Positions 16,266-24,675 of a DNA stretch of 64,000 bases are shown in pieces; the stretch's first letter is position 1; each line of letters starts with the position of its first letter. The stretch spans positions 1 through 64,000 of the forward strand of contig JAVJON010000007.1 in the NCBI GenBank assembly GCA_040216765.1. The letters run 5' to 3'. This DNA comes from Marinibaculum sp040216765. Its GTDB lineage: Bacteria; Pseudomonadota; Alphaproteobacteria; Ferrovibrionales; Ferrovibrionaceae. The notes below the pieces were generated by a model. The model made no database searches, had not been told where the DNA came from, and saw nothing but the letters and a program-made list of their open reading frames with translations. The position numbers were made by a program, and so were the translations under genes.

Positions 16266-17816
16266 GTGAACGGCAGGCAGATGGCTGGCAGCGCGACAGA
16301 GACGGAAGGCCTCTACGCTCCCCGGAGGAAGATCTTCCCGAAGCGGGCGCATGGGCGGTTCCGCACCCTGAAATGGTGGATCATGGGGGTCACCCTGGCG
16401 ATCTACTATGTGACCCCCTTCCTGCGCTGGGATCGCGGCCCCTTCGCGCCGGACCAGGCCGTGCTGATCGACCTGACCGGGCGCAAGTTCTACTTCTTCT
16501 TCGTCGAGATCTGGCCGCAGGAGCTGTTCATCGTCGCCGGCCTGCTGATCATGGCGGGCATCGGGCTGTTCCTGATCACCTCCGTCCTGGGGCGCGCCTG
16601 GTGCGGCTATGCCTGCCCGCAAACGGTCTGGGTCGACCTGTTCCTGATAGTCGAGCGCTGGGTCGAGGGCGACCGCAATGCCCGTATCCGCCTGGACCGC
16701 GGGCCGCTGGGCTTCGACAAGCTGTGGCGGCGCACCGCGAAGCACGCGCTCTGGCTGCTGATCGCGGTGGCGACCGGCGGCGCCTGGATCCTCTATTTCG
16801 CCGACGCCCCCGGCCTGATCGGCGATTTCGTGCGGTTCGATGCCACCTATCAGGCCTATATCGCCGTCGGCATCCTGACCTTCACCACCTATGTCTTCGG
16901 CGGCCATATGCGGGAGCAGGTCTGCATCTACATGTGCCCCTGGCCGCGCATCCAGGCGGCGATGACCGACGAGAACTCGCTGACCGTCACCTATCGCGAC
17001 TGGCGCGGCGAACCGCGCGGCAAGGCCGGCCGGCCGTTCGAGACGCCGCCGGCCGAGGTCATGCGCCCCCGCCTGCTGCCCGGCCTGGGCGGCTTCGGCG
17101 CCGCTGCGCAGACCGGCGACGCGGTGGATGCCGGCCGGCGGGGCGATTGCGTCGATTGCGGGCTCTGTGCGGCGGTCTGCCCGATGGGCATCGACATCCG
17201 CGACGGCCAGCAGCTTGCCTGCATTTCCTGCGCGCTGTGCATCGACGCCTGCGACGGGGTGATGGCCAAGGTGGGCCGGCCGCAGGGCCTGATCGCCTAC
17301 GACACGCTGAACAACGACACCGCCAAGGCGACGGGCGAGGGTCGGGTGCGGACCTATCCCTGGATCCGCATCCGCACCTTCGTCTACGCCCTGCTCTGGG
17401 GCGCGGCCGGCCTGGCGATCCTGGCCTATCTGGGCCTGCGCGACCGGCTGGACGTCAACGTCATCCACGACCGCAACCCGGTCAGCGTGACCCTGTCCGA
17501 CGGCCGGCTGCGGAACGGCTATACCGTGAAGATCCTGAACATGCTGCCGGAGCCCCGCAGCTTCGTCCTGTCGGTGACGGGACTGGCCCCCGAAAGCGAG
17601 CTCTGGCTTGGCCGGGAGGCGGGCATCGTGCAGCATCCCGGAGAGGGTTTCACGGTCGATGTCGGCCCGGATCGGGTGGAGCAGCTGCGGCTGTTCGTGG
17701 TGGTCGATCCGAAGAGCCTGAGCGAGGATCCGGCACCGTTCCAGATCCGGGTCGTGGCGGCGGACGGGAGCGAGGCAGATGTCTATGACGCCCTTTTCGA
17801 AACCGGCCGGCGCTGA
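16266..17816 (+). CDS. ccoG: CcoG, polyferredoxin-type copper reductase for cbb3 assembly
   Basis: This 516-residue membrane protein (also FixG/RdxA) has several transmembrane helices and two ferredoxin-type clusters: CVDCGLCAAVCPMGID and CISCALCIDACD. The CGYACPQTVW and CIYMCPWPR segments supply further conserved cysteines. A C-terminal Ig-like FixG domain follows the last helix. CcoG reduces Cu(II) to Cu(I) for delivery to the CcoN active site. The start may be GTG 16266 or ATG 16281. Its end overlaps ccoH. Confidence 0.94.
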   Translation: MNGRQMAGSATETEGLYAPRRKIFPKRAHGRFRTLKWWIMGVTLAIYYVTPFLRWDRGPFAPDQAVLIDLTGRKFYFFFVEIWPQELFIVAGLLIMAGIGLFLITSVLGRAWCGYACPQTVWVDLFLIVERWVEGDRNARIRLDRGPLGFDKLWRRTAKHALWLLIAVATGGAWILYFADAPGLIGDFVRFDATYQAYIAVGILTFTTYVFGGHMREQVCIYMCPWPRIQAAMTDENSLTVTYRDWRGEPRGKAGRPFETPPAEVMRPRLLPGLGGFGAAAQTGDAVDAGRRGDCVDCGLCAAVCPMGIDIRDGQQLACISCALCIDACDGVMAKVGRPQGLIAYDTLNNDTAKATGEGRVRTYPWIRIRTFVYALLWGAAGLAILAYLGLRDRLDVNVIHDRNPVSVTLSDGRLRNGYTVKILNMLPEPRSFVLSVTGLAPESELWLGREAGIVQHPGEGFTVDVGPDRVEQLRLFVVVDPKSLSEDPAPFQIRVVAADGSEADVYDALFETGRR

Positions 17817-18078
17817 AACCCCGGGCATGGCGCCGGATGGCGGCCGGCCGCTGACCGGCCGGCGCGTCCTGGCCTACCTGCTGGCCTTCTTCCTGCTGAT
17901 CATCGCGGTGAACGGGGTAATGGCGGCGATTGCCACCGGTTCGTTCCGCGGCGTGGTGGCGGAGAACGGCTATGTCGAGAGCCTCCGCTTCTCCGCCTTC
18001 GAGAAGCGCGGTGCCGCGGCCCTGCAGGAGGCCCGCCCGTTGCCGGGTGCCGCGACAGGCGATGGCGGCGGGACATGA
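17779..18078 (+). CDS. ccoH: FixH/CcoH-like protein, short form
   Basis: This 99-residue protein has one membrane helix at about 30-50 (VLAYLLAFFLLIIAVNGVM). It is followed by the FixH signature ATGSFRGVVAENGYVES and FSAFEKRG. CcoH proteins that I know run to about 150-170 residues with a periplasmic domain. Here the chain ends soon after the signature, so it looks C-terminally reduced. It overlaps ccoG by 38 bases and ccoI by the four bases ATGA. CcoH stabilises the assembling cbb3 complex. Confidence 0.82.
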   Translation: MSMTPFSKPAGAETPGMAPDGGRPLTGRRVLAYLLAFFLLIIAVNGVMAAIATGSFRGVVAENGYVESLRFSAFEKRGAAALQEARPLPGAATGDGGGT

Positions 18079-20378
18079 CCTGTTGTGCGCCTGGGGCGAT
18101 CCTCGCCCCTGAACTTGCGGCACGCGCCTCGGCGGCCGGCGCCGCGGCCGGGCTGCAGGTGCCGGAACGCTGGATGCCGCAGGTGGCACCCGGGGTGCGA
18201 CGGCTGCTGCTGCATGCGCCGGATATCAGCTGCGCGGCCTGCATCGCCCGCATCGAAGGCGGCCTCGCAGGACTCGACGGGGTTCGTCGGGCGCGGGTCG
18301 GCTTCGGCAGCCGGCAGGTCAGCGTCGACTGGCAGCCCGAGCGGCTGTCGCCGGCCGCGCTGGTCGCCGCCCTGCGCGATCTCGGCTACCCGGCGACGGT
18401 GCTCGACCCGGCCGCCCTGCCATCCGCCAGCGCCGACAAGGAGGGGCGACGCCTGCTGGCTGCGCTCGCGGTGACCGGCTTTGCCGCGGCCAACATCATG
18501 CTGCTGTCGGTTGCCGTCTGGTCCGGCGCCGAGGGCGCGACCCGCGACCTGCTGCACTGGGTCTCGGCACTGATTGCCCTGCCGGCGGTCGCCTATGGCG
18601 GACAGCCCTTCTTCCGCTCCGCCCTGACCGCGTTGCGGGCAGGGCGGGCGAACATGGACGTGCCGATCTCCCTCGCCGTGCTGCTGGCGGCCGGCTACAG
18701 CATGGCGCGGCTGGATGGCAATCCGGTGGACCTGTGGTTCGACGCTGCCGTGACCCTGCTGTTCTTCCTGCTGATCGGGCGCTACCTGGACCATGTCATG
18801 CGCCGCCGCGCCAGCGATGCCGGCCGGCTGCTGGGCGCGCTCGTCGACCGGCCGGTCACCGTGATTGCCGCCGATGGCACGCGCCATGCGGTCGCCGCCG
18901 GCGACCTGCGGCCGGGCATGCGGGTGGCCCTCGACCCGGGCGAGCGGATCGCCTTCGACGGCAGGATCAGCAGCGGTGCCACCGACCTCGAGACCTCCGC
19001 CCTCACCGGCGAGACCGTTCCGGTCGCCGCGTCGGCGGGCAGCGCGGTCCAGGCCGGCATGGTCAACCTGACGGGGCCGGTCGAGGCCGAGGTCAGCGCC
19101 GCCGGCGGCGCCACCCTGCTGGGCCAGCTGGTGCGCATGATGGACATGGGGCAGGGCGGGCATGCCCGCGCCGCGCGGCTGTCGGAACGGGTGGCCCGGC
19201 TCTACGTTCCGGTGGTGCATGGCGCGGCGGCGGCGACATTCGCCGGCTGGTGGCTGCTGGCGGGCGATGCGGGCGCGGCCCTGGTCAACGCCATCGCCGT
19301 GCTGATCATCACCTGCCCCTGCGCGCTGGGCCTGGCGATCCCGGCGGTCCAGGTCGCCGCCAGCGGCCGGCTGTTCCGTCGCGGGCTGCTTGCGCGGGAT
19401 GGCGCGGCGCTGGAGGCGCTCGCCGGCATCGATACGGTGGCGTTCGACAAGACCGGCACCCTGACGGCCGACGACCTGCGCCTGGTCGGGCCGGCCGACG
19501 GCGAACCGCTGGCACCCGACCTGGCCCGGGACCTGGCCCTGGCCGCCGCCCTGGCGAAGGACAGCCGCCACCCGCTGCCGCGGGCCCTGCTGCGCGCGGC
19601 AACGGAACGGCAGCTTGCGCCGGTCGCCCTGGCCGACATCGTCGAGCATCCGGGCCAGGGCCTGGCCGGTCGGCAGGGCGGGCTGGCCTGCCGCCTGGGG
19701 AGCCGGTCCTGGTGCGCGGTGCCGGCCGGCCTCGCGGACGCGGCCGCGGATGCGCTGCCGGAAGTCTGGCTGCGGGTGGACCGGGACGGCGCATCGCGCT
19801 GGCAGCGCTTCGCCTTTGCCGACCGCCTGCGCCCCGATGCGGAAGCGACGGTCGCCGGCCTGCGCCGGCGCGGCCTGCATGTCATGTTGCTCTCCGGCGA
19901 CCGAGCCGCACCGGTCGCGGAGACGGCCGCCCGGGTGGGGATCGACGATCATGCGGCCCTGCAATCGCCGGACCGCAAGGTGGCGGCCATCGCGGCGCTG
20001 CAGGCGGCGGGCCACCGGGTGCTGATGGTCGGCGACGGCCTGAACGATGCCCCGGCGCTGGCCGCCGCCGACGTCTCCCTGTCGCCGGGCACGGCGGCGG
20101 ATATCTCGCGCGCCGCGGCCTCGATGCTGTTCATGGGCGCCAGCCTGCGGCCGGTCCTGCTGGCCGTCGACGCGGCGCGGCGCGCGCATCGCCTGATCCT
20201 GCAGAATCTCGGCCTGGCGGGGCTCTACAACCTGGTGGCGATGCCAGCCGCGGCAGCGGGCCTGGCCTCGCCGATGATCGCCGCCATCGCGATGTCGCTG
20301 TCCTCGCTGGTCGTCTGCGGCAATGCGCTGCGCATGAACCTGCCGTTCCGGGAGGCGGAAGGGGGCCGCGGGCGATGA
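18075..20378 (+). CDS. ccoI: cbb3-associated Cu+ P1B-type ATPase
   Basis: This 767-residue copper-exporting ATPase of the FixI/CcoI class has an N-terminal Cys pair (TCCAPG) and a heavy-metal-associated domain with CAAC (53-56). The membrane CPC motif TCPCALG (C414, C416) follows. The phosphorylation site DKTGTLT has Asp458, TGET marks the actuator domain, and GDGLNDAPAL is the hinge. It moves Cu(I) to the periplasm for oxidase assembly, not for copper resistance. It is translationally coupled to ccoH and ccoS by ATGA overlaps. Confidence 0.95.
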   Translation: MTCCAPGAILAPELAARASAAGAAAGLQVPERWMPQVAPGVRRLLLHAPDISCAACIARIEGGLAGLDGVRRARVGFGSRQVSVDWQPERLSPAALVAALRDLGYPATVLDPAALPSASADKEGRRLLAALAVTGFAAANIMLLSVAVWSGAEGATRDLLHWVSALIALPAVAYGGQPFFRSALTALRAGRANMDVPISLAVLLAAGYSMARLDGNPVDLWFDAAVTLLFFLLIGRYLDHVMRRRASDAGRLLGALVDRPVTVIAADGTRHAVAAGDLRPGMRVALDPGERIAFDGRISSGATDLETSALTGETVPVAASAGSAVQAGMVNLTGPVEAEVSAAGGATLLGQLVRMMDMGQGGHARAARLSERVARLYVPVVHGAAAATFAGWWLLAGDAGAALVNAIAVLIITCPCALGLAIPAVQVAASGRLFRRGLLARDGAALEALAGIDTVAFDKTGTLTADDLRLVGPADGEPLAPDLARDLALAAALAKDSRHPLPRALLRAATERQLAPVALADIVEHPGQGLAGRQGGLACRLGSRSWCAVPAGLADAAADALPEVWLRVDRDGASRWQRFAFADRLRPDAEATVAGLRRRGLHVMLLSGDRAAPVAETAARVGIDDHAALQSPDRKVAAIAALQAAGHRVLMVGDGLNDAPALAAADVSLSPGTAADISRAAASMLFMGASLRPVLLAVDAARRAHRLILQNLGLAGLYNLVAMPAAAAGLASPMIAAIAMSLSSLVVCGNALRMNLPFREAEGGRGR

Positions 20379-20575
20379 CCAACCTGCTGTTCCTGATTCC
20401 GGCCGCATTGCTGCTGGGCGGGCTTGGCCTCGCTGCCTTCCTGTGGTGCCTGCGCAGCAACCAGTTCGACGACCTGGACGGGGCCGCGCAGCGGGTCCTG
20501 CTGGACGATCCGGAGGATGCCACGGCACGATCCCCTGGTCCTGGGCCGGATCTACCGCGCCGCCATGCGCCCTGA
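20375..20575 (+). CDS. ccoS: cbb3 oxidase assembly protein CcoS
   Basis: This 66-residue protein has one N-terminal membrane helix (about 3-26, LLFLIPAALLLGG) followed by the diagnostic WCLRSNQFDDLDGAAQRVL and an acidic LLDDPED. CcoS is needed for cofactor insertion into cbb3 oxidase. The ATG overlaps the ccoI stop. The C-terminus is slightly longer than in many CcoS. Confidence 0.92.
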   Translation: MTNLLFLIPAALLLGGLGLAAFLWCLRSNQFDDLDGAAQRVLLDDPEDATARSPGPGPDLPRRHAP

Positions 20576-20676
20576 GACGAACATGCTGCACTGCGGCAAT
20601 GCGGGGCATTTCGGCCGGTGCCGAAGCTCTGATAGGCTGGCCGCCGTTCTTGACCAGCACGCGGTTGACCTGCGCC

Positions 20677-21411
20677 ATGACCATCCCGCAGCCGGCCTAT
20701 GCCGCCGGGCCCTGCCTGCATTGCGGCGTCCGCAAGAACGCCATCTGCCGGGTTCTTGACGTGGACCGGGAACTGCCGGAGATGGCGCGTATCGTGCGCC
20801 ACCGCCAGTACCGGGCCGGCCAGGTCATCATGTCCGACCACGACCCCGTTTCGTTCCTGGGCACGGTCCTGGAAGGCACGGTGAAGCTGGAAAAGGTGAT
20901 GGCGGACGGCCGCAAGCAGATCCTCGGGCTGCTCTTTCCGTCGGATTTCCTTGGCCGTGCCCATGCCCGGCAAAGCCCCTATTTCGCCGTCGCGCTTGAG
21001 CCGGTGAAGCTCTGCTATGCCGAGGCGGCATCCTTCCACCGGCTGCTGGAGACCTTCCCGAAACTGGAAACCAGCCTGTTCGAGCGCACTCTCGATGCGC
21101 TGGACCATTCCCGCGAATGGATGATGCTGCTCGGCCGCAAGACCGCGCGGGAGCGGGTCGCCTCGATCCTCTGCCTGCTGACGGAGCGCCGCCTGGGCGA
21201 GGGCGAGGCCGAGGGCGGGAGCGACGGCCCGTACACCTGCCAGATCCCGCTGACCCGCGGCGATATCGCCGAGTTCCTCGGCCTCACCCTGGAAACGGTA
21301 AGCCGGCAGTTCGGCGCGTTGAAGGCGGCCGGGCTGATCGAACCGGTCTCCGCCAGGGAGGTGAAGGTGCCGTCGCTGGCGGCCCTGCGGGAGGCCTGCG
21401 AGAAGAGCTGA
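20677..21411 (+). CDS. fnr: Crp/Fnr-family oxygen-sensing regulator, FnrL type
   Basis: This 244-residue regulator has the alphaproteobacterial Fnr cysteine cluster CLHCGVRKNAIC (C13, C16, C24) and a fourth Cys at 113, together able to hold an oxygen-labile [4Fe-4S] cluster. The cyclic-nucleotide-like beta-roll contains GTVKLEKVMADGRKQI. The helix-turn-helix near the end carries LETVSRQFG, with the Glu, Ser and Arg that read TTGAT half-sites. It probably activates the cco promoter at 12744-12757 when oxygen is low. I saw no good FNR box in the 101 bases before it. Confidence 0.92.
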   Translation: MTIPQPAYAAGPCLHCGVRKNAICRVLDVDRELPEMARIVRHRQYRAGQVIMSDHDPVSFLGTVLEGTVKLEKVMADGRKQILGLLFPSDFLGRAHARQSPYFAVALEPVKLCYAEAASFHRLLETFPKLETSLFERTLDALDHSREWMMLLGRKTARERVASILCLLTERRLGEGEAEGGSDGPYTCQIPLTRGDIAEFLGLTLETVSRQFGALKAAGLIEPVSAREVKVPSLAALREACEKS

Positions 21412-21450
21412 TTTCGTCCCCCGGCCGGCGGTCGGGGCAGGGGAGGGCCG

Positions 21451-22233
21451 TCAGACCTCCAGCCGGCACCAGACCGGTGTATGGTCCGATGCCTTCGGCG
21501 CGGCCCGCGGGCCGCGGTCGATGCCGCAGCGGGTCAGGCAGTCGGCGGCCTGCGGCGACAGCAGCAGATGGTCGATGCGCAGGCCGTTGTTCTGGTCCCA
21601 GGCGCCGCCCTGATAGTCCCAGTAGCTGTATTCCTGCGGCCCGTCGGGGTGGAAGGCGCGCCAGGCTTCGGTATAGCCCAGGTTGAGGAGCTGCCGGAAC
21701 CGCGCCCGCGATTCGGGCTGGCAGAGCGCATCGCCCGCGAAGCGCACCGGGTCGAACACGTCGAGGTCGGTGGGGCAGACATTGTAGTCGCCGGCCAGGA
21801 CCGTCCGCTCCTCCAGCGCAATCAGCGCCGCGGCATGGCCGACCAGGCGGTCCATCCAGCCCAGCTTGTAGTCGAACTTCGGCCCCGGCAGCGGGTTGCC
21901 GTTCGGCAGGTAGATCGAGGCGACCCGGACGCCGTTGGTCACCGCCTCGACATAGCGGGCATGGTCGTCCTCGGGCTGGCTGTCCGCCCCGGGCAGCCCG
22001 GTGACGATGTCTTCCAGCGGGAATTTCGACAGGATCGCGACGCCGTTATAGGCCTTCTGCCCGTGCACGGCGAGGTTGTAGCCCAGATCCTCGATCGGCT
22101 CGCGCGGGAAGGCCTCGTCGACGCATTTCAGTTCCTGCAGCAGCACCACGTCCGGGCCGGCCTCGCGGAGCCAGGCCAGGACATTCTCCAGCCGCGCCTT
22201 GATGGAATTGACGTTCCAGGTCGCCAGCAGCAT
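21451..22233 (-). CDS. xth: Exodeoxyribonuclease III
   Basis: This 260-residue EEP-family nuclease repairs abasic sites and 3'-blocked ends. Motifs in order: LATWNVNSIKAR, LLQELKC (metal-binding Glu), IYLPNGNP, GDYNVCPTDLDV, GLRIDHLLLS and KASDHTPVW (catalytic Asp-His). The ATG at 22233 directly precedes MLLATWNVNS; an upstream extension is not conserved. It lies 13 bases after erpA on the same strand. Confidence 0.93.
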   Translation of the reverse strand: MLLATWNVNSIKARLENVLAWLREAGPDVVLLQELKCVDEAFPREPIEDLGYNLAVHGQKAYNGVAILSKFPLEDIVTGLPGADSQPEDDHARYVEAVTNGVRVASIYLPNGNPLPGPKFDYKLGWMDRLVGHAAALIALEERTVLAGDYNVCPTDLDVFDPVRFAGDALCQPESRARFRQLLNLGYTEAWRAFHPDGPQEYSYWDYQGGAWDQNNGLRIDHLLLSPQAADCLTRCGIDRGPRAAPKASDHTPVWCRLEV

Positions 22234-22246
22234 CTGCGGCGGGCCG

Positions 22247-22597
22247 TCAGATCGCGAAGGAGGAGCCGCAGCCGCAGGACGACTGTGCGTTGGGGTTGCT
22301 GATGCGGAACGCGGAACCCACCAGTTCGTCGACATAGTCGACCTGGGCGCCCCGCAGGAACTCCAGCGACATGGAATCGACGATGACGCGGACCGCGCCC
22401 TTGTCGATCACCAGGTCGTCCGGCGTCAGCTCCGTGTCGAGCGAGAAACCGTACTGGAACCCCGAACAGCCGCCGCCGGAGACGGCGATGCGCAGCATGG
22501 CCTCCGGCGGGCCCTCGGTTTCGATGATCCGGGCCACCTGTCTGGCCGCCCGGTCGGTCACCTGGAGCGGGGCCTCCTCAGTCGCAGCTTCGGCCAC
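22247..22597 (-). CDS. erpA: A-type iron-sulfur carrier ErpA
   Basis: This 116-residue HesB/IscA-fold protein delivers Fe-S clusters to target enzymes. The three cluster-ligand cysteines are in place: C44 in GGGCSGFQY, and C108 and C110 in SSCGCGSS near the end. It starts with GTG but has a textbook ribosome site, AAAGGAGGT on the minus strand (22605-22613). It is divergent from argS and in tandem with xth. Confidence 0.9.
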   Translation of the reverse strand: MAEAATEEAPLQVTDRAARQVARIIETEGPPEAMLRIAVSGGGCSGFQYGFSLDTELTPDDLVIDKGAVRVIVDSMSLEFLRGAQVDYVDELVGSAFRISNPNAQSSCGCGSSFAI

Positions 22598-22797
22598 GGG
22601 TCGAACCTCCTTTGCGGACGGGCGCCGATGCCGCCGGCCGGGCGCGGGGTTTCCCGCTGCCGGAAAGACGGGTACATCGACGCGGCCGGGCCGCCGATGC
22701 GGCGACCGGCCGGAATTTCAATGTCATGCGGCCCGCACGCTGCGATGCCGCATACCCGCTGGAATGTATGGGCGCAGAGGCGCAAGTCAAAGAACCG

Positions 22798-24558
22798 ATG
22801 GACATCTTTTCGCAGATGCGGGAGCGCATCGTCGCCGCCGCGCGGGACATGGCGCCCGACGGGGTGGCGGAAGACGCCTACCTGCCGATCACCGTGGAGC
22901 CGCCGCGGGACCCCTCCCATGGCGACCTGGCCAGCAATGCCGCGATGGTGCTTGCCAAGGCGTTCCGCCGCAAGCCGCGCGACATCGCCGAGCGGCTGGC
23001 CGGCCGGGCGACGGGCTGGCCCCACGTTACGGCCGCGGAGGTGGCCGGACCCGGCTTCCTGAACCTGCGCCTGGCCGATGACGCCTGGCATGGGCAGCTT
23101 GCCGCCGTCCTGCGCGACGGGCCGGCCTTCGGCGACCGCCCGCCCGCCGCTGGCGGGCCGGTCAATATCGAGTATGTCTCCGCCAACCCGACCGGTCCGC
23201 TGCATGTCGGCCATTGCCGCGGGGCGGTGTTCGGCGATGCGCTGGCGCGGCTGCTGGAAAAGGCCGGGCAGCGGGTGACCCGGGAATATTACGTCAACGA
23301 TGCCGGCGGGCAGGTCGATGTCCTGGCGCGCTCGACCTTCCTGCGCTACCGCGAGGCGCTGGGGGAGGCGATCGGCCCGATCCCGGCGGGCCTCTATCCC
23401 GGCGACTACCTGGTCGACGCCGGGCGGGCGATCGCCGGGACCGACGGCGACCGCTGGCTGCAGGCGGCGGAAGCCGACTGGCTGCCGGTGTTCCGGGCCC
23501 GCAGCATCGACATGATGATGGCAATGATCCGCGAGGACCTGGCGGCGCTGGACATCCGGCACGACCTGTTCTCGTTCGAATCGCAGCTTCATGGCGACGG
23601 CCGGGTGGAGGCCGCGATCGCCGCCCTGCGCGCGCGCGACATGGTCTATACCGGCGTCCTGGAGCCGCCGAAGGGCAAGCTGCCGGACGATTGGGAGGCA
23701 CGCCCGCAATTGCTGTTCAGGGCCAGCGCCTTCGGCGACGACAGCGACCGGCCGCTGCAGAAGTCGGATGGCAGCTGGACCTATTTCGCGGCCGACATCG
23801 CCTATCACTACGACAAGATCGAGCGCGGCTTCACCCACCTGATCGATGTCTGGGGGGCCGATCATGGCGGCTATGTCGCCCGGGTGGGGGCGGCGGTCAC
23901 GGCGCTGACCGGGCGCAAGGATGCGCTGGACGTGAAGCTGTGCCAGCTGGTCAACCTGTTCGAGGGTGGCCAGCCGGTGAAGGTCTCCAAGCGGGCGGGC
24001 ACCTTCGTCACCCTGCGCGAGATCGTCGACCGTGTCGGCCCGGGCGTGGTGCGGTTCTTCATGCTGACCCGCAAGAACGACGCGCCGCTGGACTTCGACT
24101 TCGCCAAGGTGCGCGAGCAGTCGAAGGACAACCCGGTGTTCTACGTCCAGTATGCCCATGCCCGAGTCCATTCCGTGCTGCGCAATGCCGCGACCGAGCT
24201 GTCGCAGCCCGAATTGACGGAACAGGCGTGTTTCCGGGCCCTGGAGGCCGGCGACCTGGGCGCCTTGACCCATCCGGGGGAGCTTGATCTCATCAAGCGC
24301 ATGGCTGCGTGGCCGCGTCTTGTCGATGCGGCGGCCCAGGCGCATGAACCGCATCGCGTTGCCTTCTATCTCTACGACCTGGCAGCGGCGTTCCACGCGC
24401 ATTGGAATGCCGGCAAGGACGATCCGGGCCTGCGGTTCATCCTCCCGGCGGACCGGCCGCTGACCATGGCCCGCCTGGCCCTGTTGCGGGCGGTGGCCGA
24501 TGTCATCGCGTCCGGCCTCGATGTCATGGGGGTGACCCCGGTCACCGAGATGCGCTGA
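22798..24558 (+). CDS. argS: Arginyl-tRNA synthetase
   Basis: This 586-residue class I synthetase charges tRNA-Arg. The HIGH-type motif is HVGH (136-139) within SANPTGPLHVGHCRG, and a KMSKS-like KVSK is at 395-398. EYYVNDAGGQ and the C-terminal anticodon-binding helical DALR domain (YAHARVHSVLRN) are typical. The start at 22798 gives the normal N-terminal additional domain; an in-frame ATG at 22768 has a slightly better ribosome site. Confidence 0.96.
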   Translation: MDIFSQMRERIVAAARDMAPDGVAEDAYLPITVEPPRDPSHGDLASNAAMVLAKAFRRKPRDIAERLAGRATGWPHVTAAEVAGPGFLNLRLADDAWHGQLAAVLRDGPAFGDRPPAAGGPVNIEYVSANPTGPLHVGHCRGAVFGDALARLLEKAGQRVTREYYVNDAGGQVDVLARSTFLRYREALGEAIGPIPAGLYPGDYLVDAGRAIAGTDGDRWLQAAEADWLPVFRARSIDMMMAMIREDLAALDIRHDLFSFESQLHGDGRVEAAIAALRARDMVYTGVLEPPKGKLPDDWEARPQLLFRASAFGDDSDRPLQKSDGSWTYFAADIAYHYDKIERGFTHLIDVWGADHGGYVARVGAAVTALTGRKDALDVKLCQLVNLFEGGQPVKVSKRAGTFVTLREIVDRVGPGVVRFFMLTRKNDAPLDFDFAKVREQSKDNPVFYVQYAHARVHSVLRNAATELSQPELTEQACFRALEAGDLGALTHPGELDLIKRMAAWPRLVDAAAQAHEPHRVAFYLYDLAAAFHAHWNAGKDDPGLRFILPADRPLTMARLALLRAVADVIASGLDVMGVTPVTEMR

Positions 24559-24628
24559 CCCCGGGCCCGCGCCAGGGACGGGACAGCCCCGGAACGGGCC
24601 GGTGCCGGGACCGGCCATGCCGGAATTT

Positions 24629-24670
24629 GGGGCCGAACCTGAAAAGGGGCCAAACCTGAAAAGGGGTCGG
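24629..24670 (+). repeat. 17-bp tandem repeat before the SPOR gene
   Basis: Two 17-bp units, GGGGCC(G/A)AACCTGAAAA (24629-24645 and 24646-24662), differ at one base. A partial third unit, GGGGTCGG, lies at 24663-24670. The last unit supplies the G-rich sequence just upstream of the ATG at 24676, so the repeat may set translation strength. Confidence 0.8.
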
Positions 24671-24675
24671 GCGAC

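Noticed and set aside
15027..17828. A 933-codon minus-strand open frame opposite ccoO-ccoG
   Set aside because: It is a shadow of the cco operon; the opposite strand has heme, Fe-S and membrane motifs that confirm the real genes.
20576..20676. FNR box upstream of the fnr gene
   Set aside because: Two TTGACC segments are present but as direct, not inverted, half-sites; no TTGAT-N4-ATCAA was found.
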